Shown here one piece after another: positions 45,955-54,900 of a stretch of DNA of 64,000 nucleotides. The DNA is from Paenibacillus sp. KS-LC4 (lineage in GTDB: Bacteria > Bacillota > Bacilli > Paenibacillales > Paenibacillaceae). Position 1 is the first letter of the stretch. Each line of letters opens with the position of its first letter. The notes beneath the pieces are model-generated. The model was not told the DNA's origin and made no database searches. It worked only from the letters and a program-made list of their open reading frames with translations. The position numbers and the translations under genes are program-made. The stretch is from contig NZ_CP145905.1 in the NCBI RefSeq assembly GCF_036894955.1, positions 1,805,501 through 1,869,500 on the forward strand, read 5' to 3'.

Positions 45955-48486
45955 GTGGGACCCGGAAAAACGAAAAACCGTCGGCTGCCCTTGCTTCCGC
46001 TCAGGGGGCTACTGGTATATCCCAGCATGGTGCTACACCTTGATGTGGGTAGGGACAAATCGGTTCGCGCGCTAGAACGCGCGATGGTTGACGATCATAT
46101 GATATTGCTTTGCTCGCAATCGGAAGTGAACATAGAGGAGCCTACCGAGGAAGATATATACAGAGTCGGTACGATTGCGAAGGTACGGCAGATGCTTAAG
46201 CTGCCAAATGGAACGATCCGCGTGCTGGTGGAAGGCGTCCTGCGCGCGGAAATTATGGATTATTTGCCGACGGAAGAATTTTATGAGGTTATGGTTAAGG
46301 AGTTTCCGGAAGAGGAAACAACAGACCCTGAGGTGGATGCGCTCATGCGCTCGGTGCTCAGCCAATTCGAGCATTACACGTCCTTGTCCAAAAAAATTAC
46401 GCCGGAGACGCATGCGGCAGTCTCGGATATTGATGAGCCAGGACGCTTGGCCGATGTGATTACGAGCCATCTATCTCTTAAAATTAAAGACAAGCAAGAG
46501 ATTTTGGAGACAATTGATGTCCGGCAGCGGCTTGAACGGCTGCTCGACATTTTGAACAATGAGCGGGAAGTGCTGGAGCTTGAGCGCAAAATCAGCCAGC
46601 GCGTCAAGAAGCAGATGGAGAAAACGCAGAAGGAATATTATTTGCGTGAGCAGATGAAAGCGATCCAGAAGGAGCTTGGCGAGAAGGAAGGACGCGCCGG
46701 CGAGGTTGAGGAGCTGCGCAGCCAGCTTGAGCAGGCTGATGTGCCTGACCAAGTGAGAGAGAAGATTGAGAAGGAAATTGACCGTTTGGAAAAAATGCCG
46801 ACTACTTCAGCTGAAGGCGGCGTTATACGCAATTATATTGATTGGCTCTTATCGTTGCCATGGAGCAAGGAGACGGAAGACGATCTCAGTCTGTCCAAGG
46901 CGGAAGATATTCTTAATCAGGATCATTATGGACTTGAAAAGCCAAAGGAGCGGGTACTTGAGTACCTTGCGGTTCAGCAGTTGGTGAAAAAGCTTAAAGG
47001 ACCGATTTTGTGCCTAGTGGGCCCTCCAGGCGTTGGTAAAACGTCGCTCGCCCGCTCCATTGCGAAGTCGCTGGGACGCAAATTCGTCCGCATATCGCTT
47101 GGCGGCGTTCGGGACGAAGCAGAAATTCGCGGGCATCGCCGTACATACGTTGGTGCTATGCCAGGTCGTATTATTCAAGGCATGAAGACGGCGGGTTCTA
47201 GTAACCCTGTATTTTTGCTCGATGAAATCGACAAGATGGCAATGGATTTCCGCGGCGATCCGGCGTCAGCTCTGCTTGAGGTGCTGGACCCAGAGCAAAA
47301 CAATACGTTTAGCGATCATTTTGTTGAGGTACCATTTGACTTGTCTGGCGTTATGTTCGTCACGACGGCTAATGCCATGCATAATATTCCGCGCCCGCTG
47401 CTGGACCGAATGGAAGTGCTGTACATTCCCGGCTATACCGAGCTTGAGAAGCTGAAAATCGCTCAGCGCTATTTGCTGCCGAAGCAGAAGCGGGAGCACG
47501 GGCTTACAGATGAGCAGCTGCAGGTGAGCGAGGAAACGCTGCTTCAGCTTATTCGCGATTACACGCGGGAATCCGGCGTGCGGAATTTGGAGCAGCAAAT
47601 GGCTGCGATTTGCCGCAAGGCAGCGAAGCAAATTGTGGCATCGGGTACAGTTCCATTAAAGGTAGAGGAAGCAGTTGTCCAAGATGAGCCAGCTTTGAAT
47701 GTGCTGGAGGCTGCATTTGGCGAAGGCGAAGAAGCTGCCTCTATATCTGGGCGTCTGGAGAAGCAGCAAGAGGCTGCCTTGCAGTCTGAGCAGCTTGCAG
47801 AGACAGAGCAGCAAGCCGAGGTGAAGACGCTTCACGTTGATGTGGAGCTGCTCAAGGAATGGCTTGGACCAGCGAAGTTCCGCTATGGTATGGCTGAGGC
47901 CGAAAATCAGATCGGTGCAGTTACTGGCCTTGCCTGGACTGAGGTCGGCGGCGATACACTCGTTATTGAAGTGACCGTTATGCCAGGCAGCGGAAAGCTG
48001 ACGCTCACGGGGCAGCTCGGTGATGTCATGAAGGAATCAGCGCAGGCTGCGTTCAGCTATACGCGTTCGAAGGCGCTGGAGCTTGGCATTGACCCGCAGT
48101 TCCATGAGAAAAACGATATTCATATTCATATTCCGGAAGGTGCGATTCCGAAGGATGGTCCGTCTGCGGGCATAACGCTTGCCACTGCGCTTATTTCGGC
48201 TTTGACCGGACGTTATGTATCCAAAGAGGTCGCGATGACAGGGGAAATCACGCTTCGCGGACGCGTCTTGCCAATCGGCGGTCTCAAGGAAAAATCGCTT
48301 GCCGCCCACCGTGCAGGCATTAAGAAAATATTGCTGCCGAAGGATAATGAACGCGATCTGCGCGACATTCCAGACAGTGTGCGGAGCGAGATAACGTTTG
48401 TCCCGGTCGGGCATATTGATGAAGTCCTTCTGCATGCGCTGCTTCCGGCCAAGACAGAAGAGAAAGCAGGAACACCTACATTATGA
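45955..48486 (+). CDS. lonA: ATP-dependent protease La (LonA)
   Basis: This 843-aa cytosolic protease degrades damaged and regulatory proteins. It has the Lon N-terminal domain ([20 protein letters not shown]), a coiled-coil region near 200-260, Walker [21 protein letters not shown] near 355, [11 protein letters not shown] near 420, and the Ser737/Lys780 catalytic dyad ([13 protein letters not shown] and [14 protein letters not shown]), 43 residues apart as in E. coli Lon. The product is a little long: an acidic Gln/Glu-rich insert near 575-625 ([19 protein letters not shown]) precedes the protease domain. GTG start, GGAGGT 6 bases ahead. Overlaps engB by 4 bases. Confidence 0.95.
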   Translation: MGPGKTKNRRLPLLPLRGLLVYPSMVLHLDVGRDKSVRALERAMVDDHMILLCSQSEVNIEEPTEEDIYRVGTIAKVRQMLKLPNGTIRVLVEGVLRAEIMDYLPTEEFYEVMVKEFPEEETTDPEVDALMRSVLSQFEHYTSLSKKITPETHAAVSDIDEPGRLADVITSHLSLKIKDKQEILETIDVRQRLERLLDILNNEREVLELERKISQRVKKQMEKTQKEYYLREQMKAIQKELGEKEGRAGEVEELRSQLEQADVPDQVREKIEKEIDRLEKMPTTSAEGGVIRNYIDWLLSLPWSKETEDDLSLSKAEDILNQDHYGLEKPKERVLEYLAVQQLVKKLKGPILCLVGPPGVGKTSLARSIAKSLGRKFVRISLGGVRDEAEIRGHRRTYVGAMPGRIIQGMKTAGSSNPVFLLDEIDKMAMDFRGDPASALLEVLDPEQNNTFSDHFVEVPFDLSGVMFVTTANAMHNIPRPLLDRMEVLYIPGYTELEKLKIAQRYLLPKQKREHGLTDEQLQVSEETLLQLIRDYTRESGVRNLEQQMAAICRKAAKQIVASGTVPLKVEEAVVQDEPALNVLEAAFGEGEEAASISGRLEKQQEAALQSEQLAETEQQAEVKTLHVDVELLKEWLGPAKFRYGMAEAENQIGAVTGLAWTEVGGDTLVIEVTVMPGSGKLTLTGQLGDVMKESAQAAFSYTRSKALELGIDPQFHEKNDIHIHIPEGAIPKDGPSAGITLATALISALTGRYVSKEVAMTGEITLRGRVLPIGGLKEKSLAAHRAGIKKILLPKDNERDLRDIPDSVRSEITFVPVGHIDEVLLHALLPAKTEEKAGTPTL

Positions 48487-49070
48487 AGATTACACAAGCA
48501 GATTTTATTATAAGCGCGGTTCAGCCGCATCAATACCCGGAGGATGCCTTGCCAGAGATTGCTCTGGCAGGGCGTTCGAATGTTGGGAAGTCCTCATTAA
48601 TTAATAAAATGATTATGCGTAAAAACTTGGCAAGAACTAGCTCACAGCCTGGCAAAACCCAGCAGCTTAACTATTATCGCGTCAATGACAGCATTTATTT
48701 TGTCGATTTCCCCGGCTATGGCTATGCCAAGGTTTCCAAAACCCAGCGCGAGGCTTTTGGCCAAATGATTGAAAGATACATTCGCGATCGCAAGGAGCTT
48801 AAGCTGCAATTGCTTATTATTGACATTCGCCATGAGCCATCGAAGGATGATCAGCTTATGTACAACTGGCTCAAGCATTACAATATTCCGACCTGCATTG
48901 TGGCAACGAAAGCGGACAAAATTCCTAAAGGCAAATGGGACAAGCATATTAAAATGATCAAGACGACGCTGCAAGCGGATCCTCGTGATAAGGTGGTGCT
49001 CTATTCCTCGGAGACTGGCCAAGGCCGCGATGAATTATGGAGCGTTATTACGGAGACGATCTCCACATAA
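48483..49070 (+). CDS. engB: Ribosome biogenesis GTPase YsxC/EngB
   Basis: The 195-aa essential GTPase acts in assembly of the large ribosomal subunit. It has G1 [14 protein letters not shown] near residue 30, G3 [12 protein letters not shown] near 75, G4 [12 protein letters not shown] near 145 and the G5-like SSETG near 175. Its ATG overlaps the lonA stop (ATGA), the same coupling as lonA-ysxC in Bacillus. Confidence 0.95.
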   Translation: MKITQADFIISAVQPHQYPEDALPEIALAGRSNVGKSSLINKMIMRKNLARTSSQPGKTQQLNYYRVNDSIYFVDFPGYGYAKVSKTQREAFGQMIERYIRDRKELKLQLLIIDIRHEPSKDDQLMYNWLKHYNIPTCIVATKADKIPKGKWDKHIKMIKTTLQADPRDKVVLYSSETGQGRDELWSVITETIST

Positions 49071-49130
49071 GCGAGCAAGTGCGGCAACTTTTCACATAAA
49101 GAAGAGAATACAGGAAGATATGTGGGTCTC

Positions 49131-49167
49131 CTCGCATAATTTTCCCGTTTTTTCTGAAATATGCGAG
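49131..49167 (+). other. Short inverted repeat after engB
   Basis: CTCGCATA (49131-49138) and TATGCGAG (49160-49167) are complementary with a 21-base T-rich loop. It may be a weak terminator. The rest of the 275-base gap has a TATAAT at 49210-49215 but no convincing -35. Confidence 0.35.
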
Positions 49168-49345
49168 AATTTCGGCACTGAGAGGCAGGAATAATTGGAT
49201 GCAATCACGTATAATATAGGTAAGCGAGCGTGAAAGGGCGAATGGACATTAGAAGGATTCGTTTCAATTTCTCGTAAAGCGGGTATAGAAGAATAGAATT
49301 GATTGTAGCATCCAATTGCAAGTTTAAAGAATTGAGGAGATTTTT

Positions 49346-49936
49346 ATGGCTCAGCGGCTAGCCACAGAGTATGTAAATGCCAAACTGCAGTTAACGAATG
49401 AAGAGATGACCCAATTTGTCCGTTTTTTTGATGATCAGCAGCTTCACCTACAAGTGATGGTGCTCGATAACGGCAATCAGGAGCTGGTTCTCGAAGACGT
49501 AGCAGGGAGGGAAGAGATCAGACTGATCTTTGAGCGTCAACAAGACCGTTACGTTTGTGTGCTCTCCTGCCGCCTTGTCCACCAGAAGCTAACCAATGCT
49601 ATGCGTAAAGCTGTTTCAGCATTCCATGGGGACGCCGTTGTTAATCGCATTTACAGCCATTATACAATGACCTACCACTATATACAGGGTGCCGTTCGCA
49701 AAATCGTTGAAACAACGAAGAGCGGCGTACGTGTTGTATTCGAGTACAAGGATACGATCGGGCAACTGGAGCGGGTATTCCGCAGCCGTTTGATTGAACG
49801 CGAGATTTCAATGGTTAATAATGCGATTAATGAGCTGCTTGATCTTCGTAATCAGACGAAAAATCAGACTGAGATCGCTGCTATTGATGAGCGTTTGGCT
49901 ATGCATACGCACAAGCTGTTTATGCTTGAGGCGTAA
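49346..49936 (+). CDS. Conserved-looking protein of unknown function
   Basis: I do not recognise the family. The 196-aa protein is soluble, with a mixed alpha/beta N-terminal half (residues 1-75, including a strand pattern ELVLEDVAGREEIRLIFE) and a helical C-terminal half with regularly spaced charged residues (RSRLIEREISMVNNAINELL). No signal peptide, metal or nucleotide motif is seen. Codon use matches the neighbours and the gene has a clean GAGGAG site, so it is real. It lies between engB and speD, a place where Bacillus has ysxD; the two do not look alike by eye. Confidence 0.75.
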   Translation: MAQRLATEYVNAKLQLTNEEMTQFVRFFDDQQLHLQVMVLDNGNQELVLEDVAGREEIRLIFERQQDRYVCVLSCRLVHQKLTNAMRKAVSAFHGDAVVNRIYSHYTMTYHYIQGAVRKIVETTKSGVRVVFEYKDTIGQLERVFRSRLIEREISMVNNAINELLDLRNQTKNQTEIAAIDERLAMHTHKLFMLEA

Positions 49937-49978
49937 TTAAGGTATTTATGACAAGCAAATAGTAGACATAAGCCTATA

Positions 49979-50007
49979 GGAATCGCAGCCGCGATTTCTT
50001 TTTTTTT
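49979..50007 (+). terminator. Terminator after the 196-aa protein gene
   Basis: GAATCGC pairs with GCGATTT across AGCC, followed by a run of nine T. Confidence 0.7.
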
Positions 50008-50248
50008 AATTCTTAAGAAAGTATAAGTTTTATCCTTATATTCGCTTAGAATTCTCCGTCAAAGCTCTACGCTCGTCCCAGAAAGTCGACGAAGTCGTTT
50101 TTGCTTGATTTTCAGGAACGATTGCTTCCTCTGCCGTTCAAAGCATTTCGGCTGCTAATGGACAAGAAGGTGAGCGGACAATGCAGGTCAAATTTCTGTA
50201 TTCAGTCCGCAGAATGCAAAAAATAATATGGCCAGCTGAAAAAAAAGG
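50008..50248. other. Gene-free stretch before the speD promoter
   Basis: About 240 bases with no convincing open frame, repeat or hairpin. The speD promoter follows at 50249. Confidence 0.5.
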
Positions 50249-50277
50249 TTGCAATTCTTTCGGATAGATGTTATTTT
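50249..50277 (+). promoter_or_regulatory. Candidate speD promoter
   Basis: TTGCAA (50249-50254), 17 bases, TATTTT (50272-50277). It would give a leader of about 150 bases before the speD ATG. Confidence 0.5.
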
Positions 50278-50314
50278 TAATCTCGTTGAAAACATCGTTT
50301 AACACAATAATAGG

Positions 50315-50429
50315 AACCAGGATTCACTCAGGACATGGTTATGTTGCGAGAGATTATTCCCTCGGGAAGTGAATGACGTAGGTCCTAGCGGATGAAATTT
50401 TTAAACATTTTATTCCTAGGAAGGGGGAA
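50315..50429 (+). promoter_or_regulatory. speD leader with possible translation-control structure
   Basis: ATTCACT (50322-50328) pairs with AGTGAAT (50368-50374), enclosing CGAG (50347-50350)/CTCG (50361-50364). TTCCCTC (50357-50363) can instead pair with GGGGGAA (50423-50429), which includes the Shine-Dalgarno sequence, so two exclusive folds are possible. AGGAC (50330-50334) and GTCCT (50382-50386) would form a pseudoknot across the first stem. This is the arrangement of a ribosome-binding-site switch, but all pairings were found by eye and could be chance. Confidence 0.4.
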
Positions 50430-50436
50430 CCGGAAG

Positions 50437-50835
50437 ATGGAATACTCAACTTTCGGAAGACACGTTGCTGTTGATACTTGGGGAGTAGATTTCGATCTGC
50501 TGAACAACGCTGAATTTTTGCAAGCCCAAATGGTGGAGGCTGCTGAAAGCTGCGGCGCTACTGTATTGTCGGTGCAATCCAAACAATTTGAGCCTCAAGG
50601 AGCAACCGTACTCGTGCTGCTGTCGGAGAGTCACCTCTCTATTCACACGTATCCTGAGAGAGGATTTGCCGCGCTTGACTGTTATACTTGCGGTGAAACC
50701 GTGGATCCGCAGGTGGCTATCGATTATATGATTGCTGCACTGAAGCCAACGACAACTCATGCGAAAAAGCTGATACGTGGTATGGGCGAATTGCAAGTTG
50801 AAGAACCGAAAATGAAACAAATCGAGCTCGTTTAA
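50437..50835 (+). CDS. speD: S-adenosylmethionine decarboxylase proenzyme
   Basis: The 132-aa proenzyme cleaves itself at Glu-Ser in LSESHLSIHTYPERGFAALD; Ser65 becomes the pyruvoyl group. The two chains form the enzyme making decarboxylated SAM for spermidine synthesis. YTCGETVDPQ with its catalytic Cys follows near residue 82. Length and sequence match the small prokaryotic class (Bacillus SpeD, 126 aa). The ATG at 50437 (AAGGGGG 9 bases before) is preferred to one at 50392 without a site. Spermidine synthase (speE) is not nearby. Confidence 0.95.
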   Translation: MEYSTFGRHVAVDTWGVDFDLLNNAEFLQAQMVEAAESCGATVLSVQSKQFEPQGATVLVLLSESHLSIHTYPERGFAALDCYTCGETVDPQVAIDYMIAALKPTTTHAKKLIRGMGELQVEEPKMKQIELV

Positions 50836-50856
50836 AGCTCTCAAATGTATGATACA

Positions 50857-50891
50857 GAAATAACCATGGAAGCTTCCATGGTTATTTCTTT
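50857..50891 (+). terminator. Terminator after speD
   Basis: GAAATAACCATGGAAG (50857-50872) and CTTCCATGGTTATTTC (50873-50888) are perfect complements, followed by TTTG. Confidence 0.7.
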
Positions 50892-50963
50892 GTATGATTA
50901 GGGAATAATGGATTTGTGGTTCAAACTTTATTCATAAATGAAGGAAGTATGAATGTCGAACTG

Positions 50964-50972
50964 TGCTATAAT
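50964..50972 (+). promoter_or_regulatory. Extended -10 promoter of the hem operon
   Basis: TGCTATAAT is an extended -10 element, 51 bases before the hemA ATG; there is no good -35, as is usual for this class. I saw no clear regulator site. Confidence 0.5.
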
Positions 50973-51023
50973 GGCGTAGACAGAAAGAACGCGGCAATTT
51001 GATAAGGGAGGCAGGTGAAACAC

Positions 51024-52406
51024 ATGCACATCATTACAGTAGGTCTTAACTACCGTACTGCTCCAGTAGAAGTAAGAGAACGTTTTGCTTTTTCGGAAAA
51101 AGAGCTGCCGGAAGCTGTCAAACAGCTTATGAATACAGACAGCATTTTGGAATGTGTCATTGTGGCGACCTGCAATCGGACAGAATTGTATGCGGTAGTG
51201 GACAGGCATCAATTATGCGGGCATCATATTCGCAGCTTTATGGAGCAGTGGTTTAACCTGCCAAGGAAAGAATTTACGAATCATTTATATATGTACGAGG
51301 ATGAGAAGGCAATCGAGCATCTTTTCCACGTAGCGAGCGGTCTGGATTCAATGATTATCGGCGAGACGCAAATTCTCGGACAAGTGAAGGATGCTTTCGC
51401 ATTAGCCCAGCAGCAGAAAGCGACGGGAACGCTTTTCAATATGTTGTTTAAGCAGGCGATTACGATGGCGAAGCGGGCGCATTCGGAGACGACGATTGGC
51501 GAATCTGCCGTATCGGTCAGCTATGCTGCTGTTGAGCTAGGCAAGCGGATATTCGGTCAATTTTCTAAGAAGACGGTCATGCTGATTGGGGCTGGCGAGA
51601 CGGGTGAGCTAACCGCGAAGCATTTGTACGCGAATGGTGCTGATCGGGTTATCGTTGTGAACCGGACGTATGAGCGTGCTGTTCAATTGGCGGACAAGTT
51701 TAACGGAATAGCTTGCTCCATGGATGAAGCGATGAATAGGCTGCATGAAGCTGATATCGTCATTAGCTCGACGGGTGCTGATAACTTCGTGCTTACGCGC
51801 CAGGTAGTCGCAAGCGCCATGCAGCGCCGGAGATCAAAGCCGCTATTCATGATTGATATCGCCGTTCCAAGGGATCTTGATCCAACGATTGCAGCGGTGG
51901 ACAACGTCTTTTTATATGACATTGACGATTTGGAGGGCATTGTGGAAAGTAACTTGGAACAGCGCCGCAAGGAAGCCGCCAAAATCGAAACGATGATTGC
52001 TCAGGAAATGAATCTGTTTGAGCAATGGTACAAAACGCTGGGTGTCGTGCCGCTTATTCGGGCGTTGCAGACGAAAGCAGCAGAGATTCATGAGGATACG
52101 TTCAACAGTCTGACGAACAAGCTCCCAGATCTGGAAGAGCATGAGCTTAAAGTAATTCGAAAGCTGACGAAGAGCATTGTCAATCAAATGATGCAGGACC
52201 CTATTTTGCGGATCAAGGAAATGGCCGGAGAAAGACGTGCTGACGAGGCGATGGACATGTTTGTAAAGCTTTTTGCATTGGAAGAGCAATTGGACAAGTC
52301 GCAGCAAGCTGAGCTTAAAGCGGAGGCTGCCGAGGCGGCTGCAGCAAAAATGAAAAATGCGCAATCACCTGCAGCTACGGCAGCATTGGCTTCTGCCCTT
52401 CGGTAG
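51024..52406 (+). CDS. hemA: Glutamyl-tRNA reductase
   Basis: The 460-aa NADPH enzyme reduces glutamyl-tRNA to glutamate-1-semialdehyde, the first step of heme synthesis by the C5 route. It has the catalytic Cys in VIVATCNRTELYAVV near residue 50, SGLDSMIIGETQILGQVKDA near 110, the NADPH site VMLIGAGETGELTAKHL near 190, and a C-terminal dimerisation helix region from about 320. It ends with an Ala-rich tail. The ATG at 51024 gives the usual MHIITVGLNYRTAP; a GTG at 51015 is an alternative. First gene of the hem operon. Confidence 0.95.
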   Translation: MHIITVGLNYRTAPVEVRERFAFSEKELPEAVKQLMNTDSILECVIVATCNRTELYAVVDRHQLCGHHIRSFMEQWFNLPRKEFTNHLYMYEDEKAIEHLFHVASGLDSMIIGETQILGQVKDAFALAQQQKATGTLFNMLFKQAITMAKRAHSETTIGESAVSVSYAAVELGKRIFGQFSKKTVMLIGAGETGELTAKHLYANGADRVIVVNRTYERAVQLADKFNGIACSMDEAMNRLHEADIVISSTGADNFVLTRQVVASAMQRRRSKPLFMIDIAVPRDLDPTIAAVDNVFLYDIDDLEGIVESNLEQRRKEAAKIETMIAQEMNLFEQWYKTLGVVPLIRALQTKAAEIHEDTFNSLTNKLPDLEEHELKVIRKLTKSIVNQMMQDPILRIKEMAGERRADEAMDMFVKLFALEEQLDKSQQAELKAEAAEAAAAKMKNAQSPAATAALASALR

Positions 52407-52452
52407 AAGCACGCTCTTGACAGACGCATAGGGCGGCGATGTGGAGGCATTT

Positions 52453-53265
52453 ATGGCAACGCTAAACTGGTTGTATGACGCGATACTTTATGTATACGCC
52501 CTGAGCCTTCTGTTTTATTTCTCCGATTTTATGGACGCAAGCCGGAGAGCGAAACGGATGGGTACAGGGCTACTTATTTTTGTATGGATTTTACAGACGT
52601 TATTTTTGATTTCGCGAATCGTGTCGCACTTTGAAGTGGCGACGATATCAACCTTTGAATATTGGTTAGGGTTTTGCTGGCTCCTGGTTTCTATATCGCT
52701 TGTAATTAGCCGTTTCTTCAAAATAGAGTTTATTGTGTTTCTTGTAAACGTCGTTGGTTTTGCCGTGCTGGCCCTTAATCTATACAGCAAGCCGGGCAAT
52801 GAGGCGATGTTTGCGATTTCTGCAACAGCAAGAGAGCTGCTAATTGTGCATATTAGCCTCGTGCTCGTTTCCTACGTGGCATTAACCATAGGCGTTATTT
52901 TCGCCGGGATGTACATTTTTCTGCATCGTGAGCTGAGGGAGAAGCGCTGGTCCAAATATGTGAGAAGGCTGCCAAGCCTTGATAAAATCGAAAGATATTC
53001 TGATCGCGCTGTCATTATCGGTGTTCCACTGCTTGCTTTGTCGCTGTCGCTTGCGGTGACGCTGCTGCTTATTGAGGGACGTTCGATGCTGCTGCTGGAT
53101 TGGAAAGTGATTACTTCCTTCCTCGCTCTAATTGCATATATCATTTTTGTAGTTAACCGGTCGCTGCTTAATCGCACGAGTACGCAGCTTGCGAAGCTGC
53201 ACATTATGGCGTTCAGCTTTCTAGTTCTTAATTTGCTGGCAAGCTACGTATCTAATTTTCATTAG
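52453..53265 (+). CDS. hemX: HemX-like membrane protein (CcsA family)
   Basis: The 270-aa protein has eight membrane segments and belongs to the CcsA/cytochrome c assembly family by arrangement. In Bacillus HemX lies directly after hemA and lowers the amount of HemA; position and length match. The ATG at 52453 has GGAGG 5 bases before it. 47 bases separate it from hemA. Confidence 0.85.
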   Translation: MATLNWLYDAILYVYALSLLFYFSDFMDASRRAKRMGTGLLIFVWILQTLFLISRIVSHFEVATISTFEYWLGFCWLLVSISLVISRFFKIEFIVFLVNVVGFAVLALNLYSKPGNEAMFAISATARELLIVHISLVLVSYVALTIGVIFAGMYIFLHRELREKRWSKYVRRLPSLDKIERYSDRAVIIGVPLLALSLSLAVTLLLIEGRSMLLLDWKVITSFLALIAYIIFVVNRSLLNRTSTQLAKLHIMAFSFLVLNLLASYVSNFH

Positions 53266-53281
53266 AAGTTAGGTGATGTTT

Positions 53282-53926
53282 ATGAACGGCTACTATCCGG
53301 TAATGCTAAAGCTTCAAGGAAGCCGCTGCATCGTTGTGGGCGGAGGCCCTGTTGCCGAGCGCAAGGTGCTGGGGCTGCTTGAGGCGGGAGCCGATCAGGT
53401 GACGGTTATTGCGCTTGTTTTTACTCCGCAGCTAGAGGAGCTTGCGCGTACTGGTCATATCGAGGCGGAAGCGAGAGCTTATGCGAGCGAGGATGCGAAG
53501 GCGGCACGGCTTCTTTTTGCCGCTACGGATCAGGCCGAGCTGAATCGCCAAATTATGCTGGATGGCGAGCAAGCTGGCATCTGGGTTAATCGTGCAGATG
53601 AGGCAGGGGAAGGAACTTTTATTAATCCGTCGGTTGTGAGGCGCGGCGAACTGGTCATTGCCGTTTCTGCATCAGGAGCGAGCCCGGCGTTATCCTCTCG
53701 TATTCGGGAGGAGCTATCGAAGCAGTATGGCTCGGAATATATAGGCAGTACAGCTAGGCTGAAGGAGCTTCGTGAACGGGTGAAGCTCACCATAGCCGAC
53801 CATAGGCTGCGACGCGAGGTGTTGAAGCTTGCAGCGCACGAAGCGCCATGGCAAGGCGAGGAAGACGGCGATTTAGACGGCTGGATTAGGCGGCTCATCG
53901 CAGCAACTGACAGGAGGAATACATAA
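53282..53926 (+). CDS. Precorrin-2 dehydrogenase / sirohydrochlorin ferrochelatase-like
   Basis: The 214-aa protein has the NAD-binding motif CIVVGGGPVAERKVLGLLEAG near residue 15, LLFAATDQAELNRQI near 78, VNRADEAGEGTFINPSVVRRG near 97, and the ASGASPALSSRIREEL block, as in the N-terminal part of CysG and in yeast Met8. It oxidises precorrin-2 towards siroheme. It lies inside the heme operon beside hemC and the cobA/hemD fusion, so the operon makes precursors of both heme and siroheme. The ATG at 53282 follows TTAGGTG; it ends directly before hemC. Confidence 0.88.
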   Translation: MNGYYPVMLKLQGSRCIVVGGGPVAERKVLGLLEAGADQVTVIALVFTPQLEELARTGHIEAEARAYASEDAKAARLLFAATDQAELNRQIMLDGEQAGIWVNRADEAGEGTFINPSVVRRGELVIAVSASGASPALSSRIREELSKQYGSEYIGSTARLKELRERVKLTIADHRLRREVLKLAAHEAPWQGEEDGDLDGWIRRLIAATDRRNT

Positions 53927-54898
53927 ATGACAGCACACATTAAGGAAAAGCGTACCATAATCGTAGGGACCCGCCAAAGTGCACTGGCGCTTACACAAAC
54001 AGGGCAAGTGATTGACGAGCTTAAACGAATCAGTGAGCAGCATGGCTTCGACTATTCGTTCGAAATTCGAAAAATCGTCACAAAAGGCGATCAAATTCTC
54101 GATGTGACGTTATCGAAGGTTGGCGGAAAAGGATTGTTCGTAAAGGAGATCGAGCAAGCGCTGCTGGATGGCGAAATTGATATGGCGGTCCATAGCATGA
54201 AGGATATGCCATATGAGCTGCCTGAGGGGTTAGTGAATGGGGCGATTCCGAAGCGCGTTGATCCGCGCGATTGCCTCATTATGAAGCAGGGAGACAGTCT
54301 CGCTGCTTTGCCGCAGGGCGCAAAAGTTGGAACGAGCAGCCTGCGCCGCTCATCTCAGCTCAAAAATCTGCGTCCCGACTTAGTTGTACAATCCATTAGA
54401 GGCAACATTGATTCCCGTATTCGCAAGCTGGAAACGGAAGGGTTCGATGCCATCGTTCTTGCAGCCGCTGGTCTCAGCAGAATGGGCTGGGAAAACCGTA
54501 TATCTGCCTTTTTGCAGGAGGACGTATCGGTGCCGGCTGTTGGGCAAGGTGCGCTTGGTATAGAATGCCGAGGAAATGACGGACAGATTCGCGAGCTGCT
54601 TGATTTATTTAATGATGCCGAAACCGCTTATGCGGTTCGGGCCGAGCGGAGCTTTCTTGGCGCGCTTAATGGCGGCTGCCAAATTCCGATTGGCGCACAT
54701 GCCGTTGTGTGTAAAGGGGCAGACGGTACGCTGGAAGGCGCGGAGCTTATGCTAACTGGAATTGTAGGCTCGGCGGATGGAGAAGTGCTGCTGAAGGAAA
54801 TCAAGAGGGGCAGCGATCCAGAGGCGCTGGGTAAGGAAGTGGCCGCAGCGCTTATTGCAAGAGGAGCGGACCGCATTTTAGCGGAAATCGGGGGATAG
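53927..54898 (+). CDS. hemC: Hydroxymethylbilane synthase
   Basis: The 323-aa enzyme joins four porphobilinogen units. Motifs are [20 protein letters not shown] at the start, [16 protein letters not shown] near 86, [18 protein letters not shown] near 133, and the cofactor Cys in [12 protein letters not shown] near residue 251. AGGAGGAAT precedes the ATG, which immediately follows the stop of the previous gene, so translation is coupled. Confidence 0.95.
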   Translation: MTAHIKEKRTIIVGTRQSALALTQTGQVIDELKRISEQHGFDYSFEIRKIVTKGDQILDVTLSKVGGKGLFVKEIEQALLDGEIDMAVHSMKDMPYELPEGLVNGAIPKRVDPRDCLIMKQGDSLAALPQGAKVGTSSLRRSSQLKNLRPDLVVQSIRGNIDSRIRKLETEGFDAIVLAAAGLSRMGWENRISAFLQEDVSVPAVGQGALGIECRGNDGQIRELLDLFNDAETAYAVRAERSFLGALNGGCQIPIGAHAVVCKGADGTLEGAELMLTGIVGSADGEVLLKEIKRGSDPEALGKEVAAALIARGADRILAEIGG

Positions 54899-54900
54899 CC

